Assembly (NCBI GenBank): GCA_943787265.1
Contig: CALSLT010000002.1
Span: forward strand, 327,254-391,253
Direction of reading: 5' to 3'
Source: an uncultured Planctomycetaceae bacterium
GTDB lineage: Bacteria > Planctomycetota > Planctomycetia > Planctomycetales > Planctomycetaceae
DNA: 64,000 nt
The number at the start of each line of letters is the position of its first letter. Position 1 is the first letter of the stretch. The position numbers and the translations under genes are program-made. Below are positions 24,594 through 33,557 of the stretch, piece after piece. The notes beneath the pieces are model-generated. The model had not been told where the DNA came from. It saw nothing but the letters and a program-made list of their open reading frames with translations, and made no database searches.

Positions 24594-27500
24594 ATGCCCG
24601 AACAAACCACCCACCCGAGCCACGAGCAATTGAGTGCCTACAACCGCGGGCAGTTGCTACCGGATGAAGCGGTCGCCATCGAGACTCACATCAGCGACTG
24701 CGAGCCGTGCTGCGAGACGATCATCGGGTTGTCATCAGACGACACGTTCGTCGGCCTTCTGAAGGAAGCTCGGCAGTTGCCGACCGATGAAACCGTCGAC
24801 GTGGGTGCGACTGCCGCGACTACCTTTGCTCAGGAAGTGCCCGCTCCGCTGGCCGAGCATCCTCGCTACGAAATTGTCGGCCTGATCGGCAAGGGCGGCA
24901 TGGGCGATGTCTACAAAGCCACGCACCGCAAAATGGAACGTACGGTTGCATTGAAGGTCATCAATCGTGGACTGGTACGGAAGACCGAAGTCGTCGATCG
25001 TTTTCACCGTGAAGTGAAGGCCGCCGCGCAACTGTCTCATCCCAACATCGTGACCGCGTTTGACGCTGATCAGGCTGACGACTTCCACTTCATGGTGATG
25101 GAGTACGTTGACGGAATCGACCTATCTCAGACCGTAAAAGATCGCGGCGCGTTGCCGGTCGCCGAAGCTTGCGAATACATCCGCCAGGCAGCAATCGGAC
25201 TGCAGCACGCTCACGAACAGGGGATGGTTCACCGCGATATCAAGCCCCACAACCTGATGGTCACGGCTGATGGTACGGTGAAGGTTCTCGATTTCGGTCT
25301 GGCTTCACTCGCACCGGAAGCTGTGCCGGATGCTGAAACGGTCGAAGCCCGCAGCGACCTGACGGCGGCCGGTTCAATCATGGGGACGCCGGATTTCATC
25401 TCTCCCGAACAGGCGGAAGATGCGCGCGAGGCTGACATTCGCAGCGACATCTACAGCCTCGGAGCCACTCTCTACTTTCTACTTTCCGGACAACCGCCTT
25501 TTGCTGAGGGGAGTGTGATGCACAAGTTACAGAGCCACGCTCAGGATGACCCCGAACCGTTGGAGTCATTTCGCGACGACGTTCCAGACGACCTTGGAGC
25601 CTTCATTTCAAAGGTGATGGCGAAGAACCCCGACGAACGGTTTCAGACTCCAGCGGAGGTTGCCAACGCACTGGAATCGATCCTGCATTCATCAACGCAT
25701 GAGCAGAAGCAAACGGCACTCTCCGAATCATCGAATGGGGACCGGAAGGTCGATGCGAGTGAATTGCAGCCTGGTTCCAATTCGATGAAACGCGACTGGC
25801 TGGTAATCATTGCCCGGTGCCTCTTCTATGCCGCGTTTATCCCAGTCGCTCTCATCTGGTACGACGTATGGACCTTTAACGAAGCCACTGCCTCAGAGGC
25901 AGGCCGATTCTTCGAGTACTACCTCGGTGGTGCGTTATTCCTGGCAACGGTTTCAGGAGTTCTGTTCGCAGGGCACAGATTGAGATCGCAAAGCGTTCAA
26001 AGCAGTCATGATCGTCATCGCATTCTGACCTGGGACAACTTCGAGACAATTGCCCTGACGGCGTTCTTCTCGTTCCTAGTCTTTCTGAGCTACCGGGAGT
26101 CCGTGCCCGACAAACTGGCTCGAATGAAGGGCCCGGAAGGGGCGGTCAATCTGTCATCGTCGGAGAATCAGGTCCCGGTGTTTGTTTACACGATTGAAGC
26201 CGGAGCACTCGACGGAGAAAAGCCTGCGGCGATCTGCGATTTTGGAACGTGGCGCATTGCTCTCCTTGGACAGAACATTCAAGGCGTCAGGGGCTGGGTT
26301 GACGGTCAGCCGGTCACGATTCAAGGCGAGAAGAAGGACAGGGGTGGCAGTCGGCTGATAGACGGACGTAACCATTTCAAGTGGCAGTACTCGGATGGCG
26401 AGACGCACTGCGAGTTCCTTGATTTCAAGTTTCGGATGACGCACGGACGCATCCTCATTGGTGACGACATCGCCTCGGGGAAAATGTACCTATGCAACCC
26501 CGCGGAATCACCGGGACGGCTCATAGTCATTGATCGCGAGACGGGGGACCTCACCCTTCACGATATGCAGCCCGAATCGGAACGCGTCTATCTGGAGGGC
26601 AGCGAAGAGGCGATCTTTCAGTCGTATCAGCCAAACTCACCGTCGCAGGCGGTCTCGCCATCGATAGAAGGGCCCGAACTCAGGATTACCAGCAAGACCG
26701 TCAACAGAGGCAATGGCGGACTGCCGAGTGTGCACGAGTGGGAATTGAGCGGTCGTAATGTCGGTGGTATGACGGCGAGACTGCTGCTGGCTCAGAACGG
26801 CAAGGCCGATGTGGTGCAGGAATTTGAATTCGAAGAGCTTCCGGCTGATTTCTCAAGCAAGGTTCGGGTGCAGATTCAAGATACGGCGACCGGCGCGGAC
26901 CGCAAGCGAAGGGTCAACGCGATTCTCTATGTAGAATCTCCCATAAACTCGCGCAGCACCACTATCAATGAAGACAAGCAACTCGAAATCTCCGTCGAAG
27001 CACCATTCAGCAACAGTCTGGACCAATCGCAGGTGAATCCAGTAGCTCCTGGCGAGACAGCATTGCTTCTCGCCAGGAGCTACTGGATAGGAGACATGAC
27101 TCACGGCGATTCCATGGAATCGATGACTAAAGCGACAATAGACGGCAAGGTCACCTTTCTGTTTGTAACGCTCGGCTGGAAGCCTGTTGACAAGAACGCG
27201 ACACCAGGACAGGACGCGACGGGCCAGAGCGAAGCGGCATTCCGAACGAAGCTCAACACAGCACTCAGCCAGGCGGCGAGTATTCCAAACGTGCAATGGG
27301 AGAAGCTCGCCACCAGCAAGCGGGCAGTCAATCCCGCCGAGGTCATCGAAGGAGAACCGCTTTCCAGTGTGCTGCTTCTGCATGCTCCCGGCGGTGGTTC
27401 CCAGGAGGACCGCGATGCTTTTGAAGGATTCCGCCTGTTGACCGAACGTTCGCCGAAACCAAGTGAACTGCACGAAGCCCTGTCTCTCAGTCAGGAGCAC

Positions 27501-27818
27501 GGCTATGTCTCTGTGATTCAGCCGGATTACATCAACGGCACGACGCTTCACGTCGATGCCAAGTCGAAACTCCTGCAGGGAACCGTTCAATTTGAAGCAC
27601 CGATGCTCTATGCGGGCAAAGTGGACTTCGTGGCACGACGCCAGCTCGGACGAGTGCAGGTGGTCGAATTCACGATTCCTGACTCTGGGATCACAATCGC
27701 TCTCAATGGAGACGGTGTCTGGCATCGCAAGGCATCAGACGCATCCCCGACAGTTGAGCAGGGTCTGAAATCAACCAGTAATTCAGACTCGGGCAAGGGT
27801 GGGAGTAGCACGGATTAG
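24594..27818 (+). CDS. Ser/Thr protein kinase with N-terminal zinc finger and long sensor region
   Basis: The protein has 1074 residues. The N-terminus has an anti-sigma-type zinc finger H-x3-C-x2-C (H32, C36, C39). The kinase domain (about 92-365) is canonical: IGKGGMGDVYKA, K121 in VALKVI, HRDIKPHN (213-220), DFG (233-235) and SPEQ. Three transmembrane helices follow (about 403-425, 442-460, 483-500), then about 570 extracytoplasmic residues with no family I can name; they include GGSRLIDGRNHFKWQYSDGE and ALSLSQEHGYVSVIQPDYIN. The combination suggests that the zinc finger holds the upstream sigma factor while the kinase responds to an outside signal. A perfect 52-bp palindrome lies inside the coding region near residues 815-832. 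Confidence 0.88.
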   Translation: MPEQTTHPSHEQLSAYNRGQLLPDEAVAIETHISDCEPCCETIIGLSSDDTFVGLLKEARQLPTDETVDVGATAATTFAQEVPAPLAEHPRYEIVGLIGKGGMGDVYKATHRKMERTVALKVINRGLVRKTEVVDRFHREVKAAAQLSHPNIVTAFDADQADDFHFMVMEYVDGIDLSQTVKDRGALPVAEACEYIRQAAIGLQHAHEQGMVHRDIKPHNLMVTADGTVKVLDFGLASLAPEAVPDAETVEARSDLTAAGSIMGTPDFISPEQAEDAREADIRSDIYSLGATLYFLLSGQPPFAEGSVMHKLQSHAQDDPEPLESFRDDVPDDLGAFISKVMAKNPDERFQTPAEVANALESILHSSTHEQKQTALSESSNGDRKVDASELQPGSNSMKRDWLVIIARCLFYAAFIPVALIWYDVWTFNEATASEAGRFFEYYLGGALFLATVSGVLFAGHRLRSQSVQSSHDRHRILTWDNFETIALTAFFSFLVFLSYRESVPDKLARMKGPEGAVNLSSSENQVPVFVYTIEAGALDGEKPAAICDFGTWRIALLGQNIQGVRGWVDGQPVTIQGEKKDRGGSRLIDGRNHFKWQYSDGETHCEFLDFKFRMTHGRILIGDDIASGKMYLCNPAESPGRLIVIDRETGDLTLHDMQPESERVYLEGSEEAIFQSYQPNSPSQAVSPSIEGPELRITSKTVNRGNGGLPSVHEWELSGRNVGGMTARLLLAQNGKADVVQEFEFEELPADFSSKVRVQIQDTATGADRKRRVNAILYVESPINSRSTTINEDKQLEISVEAPFSNSLDQSQVNPVAPGETALLLARSYWIGDMTHGDSMESMTKATIDGKVTFLFVTLGWKPVDKNATPGQDATGQSEAAFRTKLNTALSQAASIPNVQWEKLATSKRAVNPAEVIEGEPLSSVLLLHAPGGGSQEDRDAFEGFRLLTERSPKPSELHEALSLSQEHGYVSVIQPDYINGTTLHVDAKSKLLQGTVQFEAPMLYAGKVDFVARRQLGRVQVVEFTIPDSGITIALNGDGVWHRKASDASPTVEQGLKSTSNSDSGKGGSSTD
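27037..27088. repeat. Perfect 20-bp inverted repeat inside the kinase gene
   Basis: ATCCAGTAGCTCCTGGCGAG (27037-27056) is the exact reverse complement of 27069-27088, with a 12-base loop. The reading frame passes through it, encoding PVAPGETALLLARSYWIGD. A palindrome this long and perfect in a coding region looks like an inserted REP- or MITE-like element kept in frame. Confidence 0.92.
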
Positions 27819-28327
27819 TGACATATTCATGGGAGTTGACAGATCACTCATTCAGAGGAGGTTGCGTGAACCGCTCTACAAGCGACACTCAAAAATCTGA
27901 GTTTCGGCCTAAGAGGCTGACCAAGAACTGATTTGAGAAGTATCCGGCCAACGGTATGAGATTTGTGCCAGATGATCGTATTTTGTCCTGCCGTCTTTTT
28001 GATCCGAAGCGAGTTGGTTGTACGTTCCTGGACTAAAGTTCCCTGGATTGACATGGGGCGAATCGTTGGCCTGGATTGAAAACTCTGATGAGCGAATCAC
28101 GCTGGTTTGAGCTGGTCGCGCATGATCTTGTTGATGAACTCACGATGCTCCGAATACTTGAGAACGCTCTCTGGTTCCAGTCGGCCGATTCCCAGGATCC
28201 GCAGCGTTGATACATCGTTGTTGTCGAAGAGGACATAATCTGTCAGGAACACAATTGGCAGGATCACGGCGGCACTTGGACTTGAGTCCAGAAAAAGTAG
28301 TCAGAATGCACAAGGGTCGCTTTAACT
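27819..28327. other. Intergenic region, one possible small gene
   Basis: Apart from the minus-strand small frame at 28097-28267, nothing here looks coding. Open frames near 27850-28100 on the minus strand have no motif. No terminator with a T-run was found after the kinase gene. Confidence 0.4.
28097..28267 (-). CDS. Possible small protein or gene fragment
   Basis: From a GTG at 28267 the frame reads MILPIVFLTDYVLFDNNDVS then TLRILGIGRLEPESVLKYSE and HREFINKIMRDQLKPA, 56 residues. The composition is protein-like, unlike the other short frames around it, with a hydrophobic start and a charged helical end. An in-frame TGA lies just upstream. No family is recognised. It may be the 3' end of a lost gene, as with other fragments in this window. 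Confidence 0.35.
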   Translation of the reverse strand: MILPIVFLTDYVLFDNNDVSTLRILGIGRLEPESVLKYSEHREFINKIMRDQLKPA

Positions 28328-28684
28328 ATGCGAACGAAGATATATCTCGTGATGGGTTACGGGACTCTGATCGCGGATGCCTACCTCGTTCTCGCTTCAA
28401 TCGCGACTCGAATGATGCAGGCTGAGTACAGTCACCTTCTGCCACCATTTGGTTCTTTCAATCAGGGCAACGAACTTTCGCGTGTAATAGTGCTCGTGAT
28501 CGCCACGTGGACGGCAATTCTGGCAATGGGCTGTCTTGCTGCAGCCCGACATAAGTCCAAAGACGCACCAGCACCGGGATCACTTTGGTTTGTCGTAGTT
28601 CTGGTGCTTGCCTGGCTCTCTTATCTGACGCCGGCGCTTAAGACCTTGTGTAGCCAGTTGTTTATTCGCGGGACTATGACCTGA
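28328..28684 (+). CDS. Small integral membrane protein, hypothetical
   Basis: This 118-residue protein has three predicted transmembrane helices (YLVMGYGTLIADAYLVLASI, VIVLVIATWTAILAMGCLAA, LWFVVVLVLAWLSYLTPAL). There is no recognised family and no good ribosome binding site; an internal ATG at residue 9 is an alternative start. The regular hydrophobic pattern supports a real gene. It stands alone between remnants, convergent to the ammonium transporter fragment. Confidence 0.5.
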   Translation: MRTKIYLVMGYGTLIADAYLVLASIATRMMQAEYSHLLPPFGSFNQGNELSRVIVLVIATWTAILAMGCLAAARHKSKDAPAPGSLWFVVVLVLAWLSYLTPALKTLCSQLFIRGTMT

Positions 28685-28925
28685 GATCGTTTCAGCTATC
28701 TGCAGTCCAGATACGAGTTCCGAAGCTGACCGTTCGGTCTGATTCCGAATTCCGACTGGACCGCCCAGCCCGATCCCATATTGATAATTGCGAGAGTATG
28801 AGTTGCAATCACTGGCCTCACCTCGCCCTTGCACTACGAGCTGTACGAAAACTGCACAGCTGAGAATGCCAATCAACAGTGGTTCAAATCCAATCACGCA
28901 CCGTTCACTTTCCGTTTCATGAGCA

Positions 28926-30690
28926 TCACGAAAAAGTGGATTCGAGTTGCGAAGCGTCTTCGTTTGAATCAGCAATTCGAGCGACGTTGCTGGCATTAGT
29001 ATGGCTCGACTCGATGATCCGACTGAGAACGTCAGCAGTCTGTTGACCGTGCGAGGTTCCGTCCTGAATTCGTTGTTCCGTTTCGTCCATCAATTCGGAA
29101 ATCTCAGACGCGGCGACTCGTGTTTCAGCGGCGAGGTCGCGCACTTCCTGGGCGACGACCGCGAATCCTCTTCCATGATCACCCGCACGCGCCGCTTCAA
29201 TGGACGCGTTCAGCGATAGCAAATTTGTCTGTTCGGAAATGCCCGAAACGACTCCCAGAACTTTGTTGATCGACTCGGCACTCTTACCGATGAGTTCCAT
29301 CGACTCGATCGATTTTTGTACGGCCGAATCTCCTTCAGCTGCCAGTCTGCTTGCTTCGTCTGCGGCGCGACTGGCTTCAATTTGAAGCAGCTCTTTGTCT
29401 TGATTAATTCTTGCCTCGGCCGATTCGAGACGATCAACGTTGCGAGCAAGCGTTTCTGATTGACGATCCTGCTCGATTCTTGCCTGCTCGAGACGCTGGC
29501 GATCAGATTGGACGGCATCGACCATCTTGTTGAAGCAATTGCCGAGATCACCAACTTCCGTGCCAAACTCGGCCGATACCTTAACTGAGTCGCTGTAGTC
29601 TGAGTTTTCGGTCGCTTGCTGCATCGCATTGGCTAATTCCAACACGCCGGATGTGGCACCGTGTTCTGCAACGTTCAGACCGATCTGTTCGTCCGCTTCA
29701 GTCACTCGCAGCGGCACAAAACACCGCACAACAAGCAGAGTTGTCATTGAGCATCCGAACGCCCAGGCAAACGCCGCAGCCACACCGATGGCCTGCACAC
29801 CGAGGAGACTCAGCCACGTAACGCCTTCAGCCAGATTCTCGGGCCTGATAAAGAGAGCCACTGCAAGCGTCCCCCAAGCACCGCAGACACCGTGAACCGC
29901 GACTGCCCCCACGACATCATCAAGTTTGAGCTGGTGTTCGATGAACCACATCGCGAAGTAGATGAGCGCCCCGGCGACCAGTCCGATCATTGCGGCTCCA
30001 CCGGTGTTAACCGATGCGCATCCGGCGGTAACAGCAACGAGTCCTCCCAACAGTCCGTTGACGATCATGTCAGGCTCCGGACGCTTTGTGGGCCCCATCC
30101 AGGACAAAGCGGCCGCCGCGATGGCTCCGAAACAGGCTGACAGCATGGTGTTCAACGCGATTCCTGCAATGTCAGTCGTTGCCGCCAGTGTGCTGCCACA
30201 ATTGAAGCCAAACCATCCGAAGAAAAGGATGAATGCCCCCAGATAAACCATCGGCAAACTGTGTGGCTGGATACGGCGAGGTTTTCCATCGGCAGTAAAC
30301 TTATCGCGTCGGGGGCCGATGATGATCAGGCCAGCAAGTGCGACCCATCCGCCGATCGAATGGACAACGGTCGAACCGGCAAAGTCGATGAATCCCATCG
30401 CTTCCAGCCACCCCTGTGTTTCTCCGAGGTAGAAACTGCCCCATGCCCAATGGCCAAATATCGGATAAACCAATGCTGAAGTGATCGTTGAGACGACCAG
30501 ATACACTCCGAAACGTGTCCGTTCGGCGACAGCTCCGGAATCAATCGTGGCGGCTGTTCCGCAGAATACCGCCTGAAATACGAAGAACACGGGAAGCCAC
30601 GGGTCGTCTCCAAGTTGCACCAGAAATTCGGATGTTCCAAACAGTCCGGAGTAACTCGTTCCGAACATCAGTCCGAAGCCAGCCAGCCCG
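28926..30690 (-). pseudogene. Ammonium transporter-chemoreceptor fusion, 5' truncated
   Basis: The visible protein starts within an Amt transporter at [19 protein letters not shown] and contains the rest of the channel ([46 protein letters not shown]), then a HAMP-like coiled coil and a methyl-accepting chemotaxis signalling tip ([35 protein letters not shown]). Amt fused to such a domain would link ammonium transport to sensing. The first 70-75 residues with the first transmembrane helix are missing: the frame runs into the antisense of a sulfatase. The ATG at 30716 gives MPVRAGEQ, which is antisense sulfatase sequence. The C-terminus after ADSNEDASQ also looks shortened. It is probably non-functional. 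Confidence 0.82.
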
Positions 30691-31947
30691 AACTGCTCCC
30701 CGGCACGCACAGGCATTCTAACCGGACGTCACCCGTATCGTGTGGGGATGTACGACTTCGCACGCTTCAAGCCGTTGCATATTCCCGTTGCAGAAACGAC
30801 CGTCGCAGAGCAACTCAAATCCGCTGGCTACCAGACAATGTTTGCTGGCAAGTGGCATTGCTCCGGCGATTTCGAATCCGGCAAGCAGCCATTCCCTGGC
30901 GATCATGGATTCGACCACTGGCTGGCGCACAAAGGCAACTTTGGAAAAGACCCAGACGGCTTTCTTCGCAATGGTCATCAAACTGGCCAGTTGGAAGGCT
31001 GGATGAGCGAGCTCGTCGTTGACGAGGCAATAAACTGGCTGGACAAGCGAGACACGAACACACCGTTCTTTACGTGCCTCTGGTTCAGTGAGCCACACAC
31101 CCCTGTCATGGCGGCTGATAAGTTTCGCGAACTCTATCCAGATCAGGAAATTGCGCCCCACGTCAAAGCTTTGGCGACGTCGGGCGGGCCTCAGGTGATT
31201 CGACGGCGTTTGAAGGATCCCGATGTGTACTTTGGCTGCGTCACGATGCTCGACCATCACATCGGCCGACTGTTGGCCTACCTCGATGAGAAGGGGCTCG
31301 CCGAGAACACAATCGTCGTGTTCACGTCGGACAACGGTCCCGAACATCGCACTGCGACAGCGTTTGGAAGTTCCGGTCACCTTCGCGGAGCCAAAGGGCA
31401 CATTCATGATGGTGGCATGCACGTACCGGGCATCATCCGCTGGCCAGGGAAAATTACGGCGGGTTCAACCAACGAAGAACCGATCAACGGTACCGACTGG
31501 CTTCCAACATTCAGTGCTGCTGCCGGTGCAAAATTGCCGCAGGGACGAACGTTGGATGGCACGAATGTTCTTCCCGCGTTGCTGCACGGCAAAACTGTTC
31601 ATCGCGATGAGCCGATGTTGTGGTGGCTGTACCACGCTCGCGGCGGATTCGAAGTCGCGATGCGAGTCGGTGATTACAAGTTGCTGGCAAGCATGACTCC
31701 CCAGGCCGATCCCGGCGACATCGGTGACGCAAAGCCGCCTGAGGGTGTGACGATCATGAGATTCATCAAGCAGGCAGCCCTTGATCGATTTGAAATGTTC
31801 AACCTCAAGGAAGATCCATCGGAAACAACAAACCTTGCCACCAGCGAGCCGACACGTTTCAAAAAACTTCGTGATCAGATGGTCAAGCTGCACGCCGAGA
31901 TCCGCGCCGAAGGGCCGGAATACGAACTGATTCGACGGCAGCGTTAA
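30682..31947 (+). pseudogene. Sulfatase, 5' truncated
   Basis: The frame is open from 30655 and becomes sulfatase-like at [20 protein letters not shown], which contains the formylglycine motif C-S-P-A-R (cysteine codon 30694-30696). The remainder is a normal arylsulfatase-type protein: MFAGKWHC, FSEPHTPVM, FTSDNGPEHRTA, LRGAKGHIHDGGMHVPGIIRW, ending EGPEYELIRRQR. The 5' part, which would hold the signal peptide and the first metal-binding aspartates, is missing. The only start codons (GTG 30742, ATG 30748) lie after the active-site cysteine, so a product would be inactive. It abuts the truncated transporter head to head. Confidence 0.85.
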
Positions 31948-32033
31948 CAGACGACCAAGGCAGTGGAAATTGGGATGACGTACGTGATGTTTGAGAATCA
32001 GCACTCGTGTAGATGGAAAGAAGTTCGACAACG

Positions 32034-33554
32034 ATGAGAGTTTTCAGCCTACAAGGTCGGTCTTCCGTTTTGTTCATGGCGTGTGTCGTGAGTTCTACGT
32101 TGGTCGACTTCGCGGCAGGTCAGAATTCCGAACAAGCCCGCCCCAACCTCGTGTTGATTATCGCAGACGACATGAACTGGGACGACTGCGGCGCGTATGG
32201 GCATCCGGCGATCCGCACTCCCAACATCGATCGGCTGGCGAACGAAGGCCTTCTGTTCAAACACGCATACCTGACGACGAATTCGTGCAGTCCGTCGCGA
32301 TCGAGCATCATTACCGGCAAGTATCCGCACAACACCGGAGCCGAACAGCTTCACTGGCCTCTGCCGGCTGGCGTTCCCACGTTTCCCTCGAAACTTCGCC
32401 AGTTGGGATACTACACAGCAGCGGCCGGAAAGTGGCATCTGGGCGACGCAGCACGAACGGACTTCGACAAAGTGTATGAAGCGTCAACAGCGGGATTCGT
32501 TCTGCCATCGGGCAAAGATGGCGAGCCCCCAAAGATGATCGCCAAACAACCCAGTGGCTGTGAAGACTGGGAACGTGCCCTCGATGAACGCGACAAATCG
32601 AAGCCGTTCTTCATGTGGCTGGCAGCGCTCGATCCTCATCGTGAATACACAGCAGGTGCTCTCGATCCACCGCACGATTCTGACGACGTCATTGTGCCGG
32701 CTCATTTGCCGGATACGCCCGATGTCCGCGAAGACCTGCGACTGTACTACGACGAAATCGGACGTCTTGATCGTTACGTCGGCAGAGTCATCGCAAAGCT
32801 GAAGCAGCAGAGCGTCGATGACAACACGCTGGTTTTGTTCATCAGTGACAACGGTCGTCCTTTTCCGCGAGACAAAACAACTTTGTACGATGGCGGCATT
32901 CGCACACCGTGGATCGTCCGCTGGCCTGCAGGGGTTTCCGCCGGCCAGACGACGGACGCACTTGTGAGTTCCGTTGATATTGCTCCCACATTTCTACAAC
33001 TGGCGGGCGGCAGTCCGGATGCGGTCGTTTCGGAAGGCAAGAGCTTCGCCCCGACGCTGGATGCTGCAACTGTCGGGCATCGTGACTTCGCATTTGCCGA
33101 AGACCATTGGCATGACTACGAGGATCACGCTCGCTGCATTGTCAATCAAAGATACAAGCTGATTCGAAACGATTACACGGATCTGCCGTCGACACCATCA
33201 GCAGATGCCGGGCGAGGGTTGTCGTGGCAAAATATGTTGGACCTGCAGAAGCAGGGGAAACTCACGCCCGAACAGCAAACGTGTTTTCGTACGCCTCGGC
33301 CACAATGGGAACTTTTCGACCTGCAACGCGATCCGGGCGAACTGACGAATCGTTTCGACGATCCGGCCTATGCGACCGTTCGGAAATCTTTGACAAGAGC
33401 GTTGAGCGAGTGGACCAAAGACACCGGAGACTACATTCCCGGTCAACGAACGCCGGATGAATTCGACCGGGTCACCGGTGAACCCGATCACAGCGTGCGA
33501 GTGCGTCCACGCCGCTCGAAAAAACAGATGTTTGGCACCAACGGAAAATACTAA
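32034..33554 (+). CDS. Secreted sulfatase (formylglycine type)
   Basis: This 506-residue protein has a signal peptide (VLFMACVVSSTLVDFAAG), the metal-binding pair in IIADDMNWDDCG (D45, D46), the active-site motif CSPSRSSIITGKYPH (C85, to be converted to formylglycine), AAGKWHLGD and FISDNGRP with DGGIRTPWIVRWPAG. It removes sulfate esters from an extracellular substrate, probably a polysaccharide; the substrate cannot be told. I start at the ATG at 32034 rather than the ATG at 32013, giving a normal signal peptide. The formylglycine-generating enzyme is not encoded in this window. It is followed three bases later by another sulfatase gene. Confidence 0.92.
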   Translation: MRVFSLQGRSSVLFMACVVSSTLVDFAAGQNSEQARPNLVLIIADDMNWDDCGAYGHPAIRTPNIDRLANEGLLFKHAYLTTNSCSPSRSSIITGKYPHNTGAEQLHWPLPAGVPTFPSKLRQLGYYTAAAGKWHLGDAARTDFDKVYEASTAGFVLPSGKDGEPPKMIAKQPSGCEDWERALDERDKSKPFFMWLAALDPHREYTAGALDPPHDSDDVIVPAHLPDTPDVREDLRLYYDEIGRLDRYVGRVIAKLKQQSVDDNTLVLFISDNGRPFPRDKTTLYDGGIRTPWIVRWPAGVSAGQTTDALVSSVDIAPTFLQLAGGSPDAVVSEGKSFAPTLDAATVGHRDFAFAEDHWHDYEDHARCIVNQRYKLIRNDYTDLPSTPSADAGRGLSWQNMLDLQKQGKLTPEQQTCFRTPRPQWELFDLQRDPGELTNRFDDPAYATVRKSLTRALSEWTKDTGDYIPGQRTPDEFDRVTGEPDHSVRVRPRRSKKQMFGTNGKY

Positions 33555-33557
33555 ATC

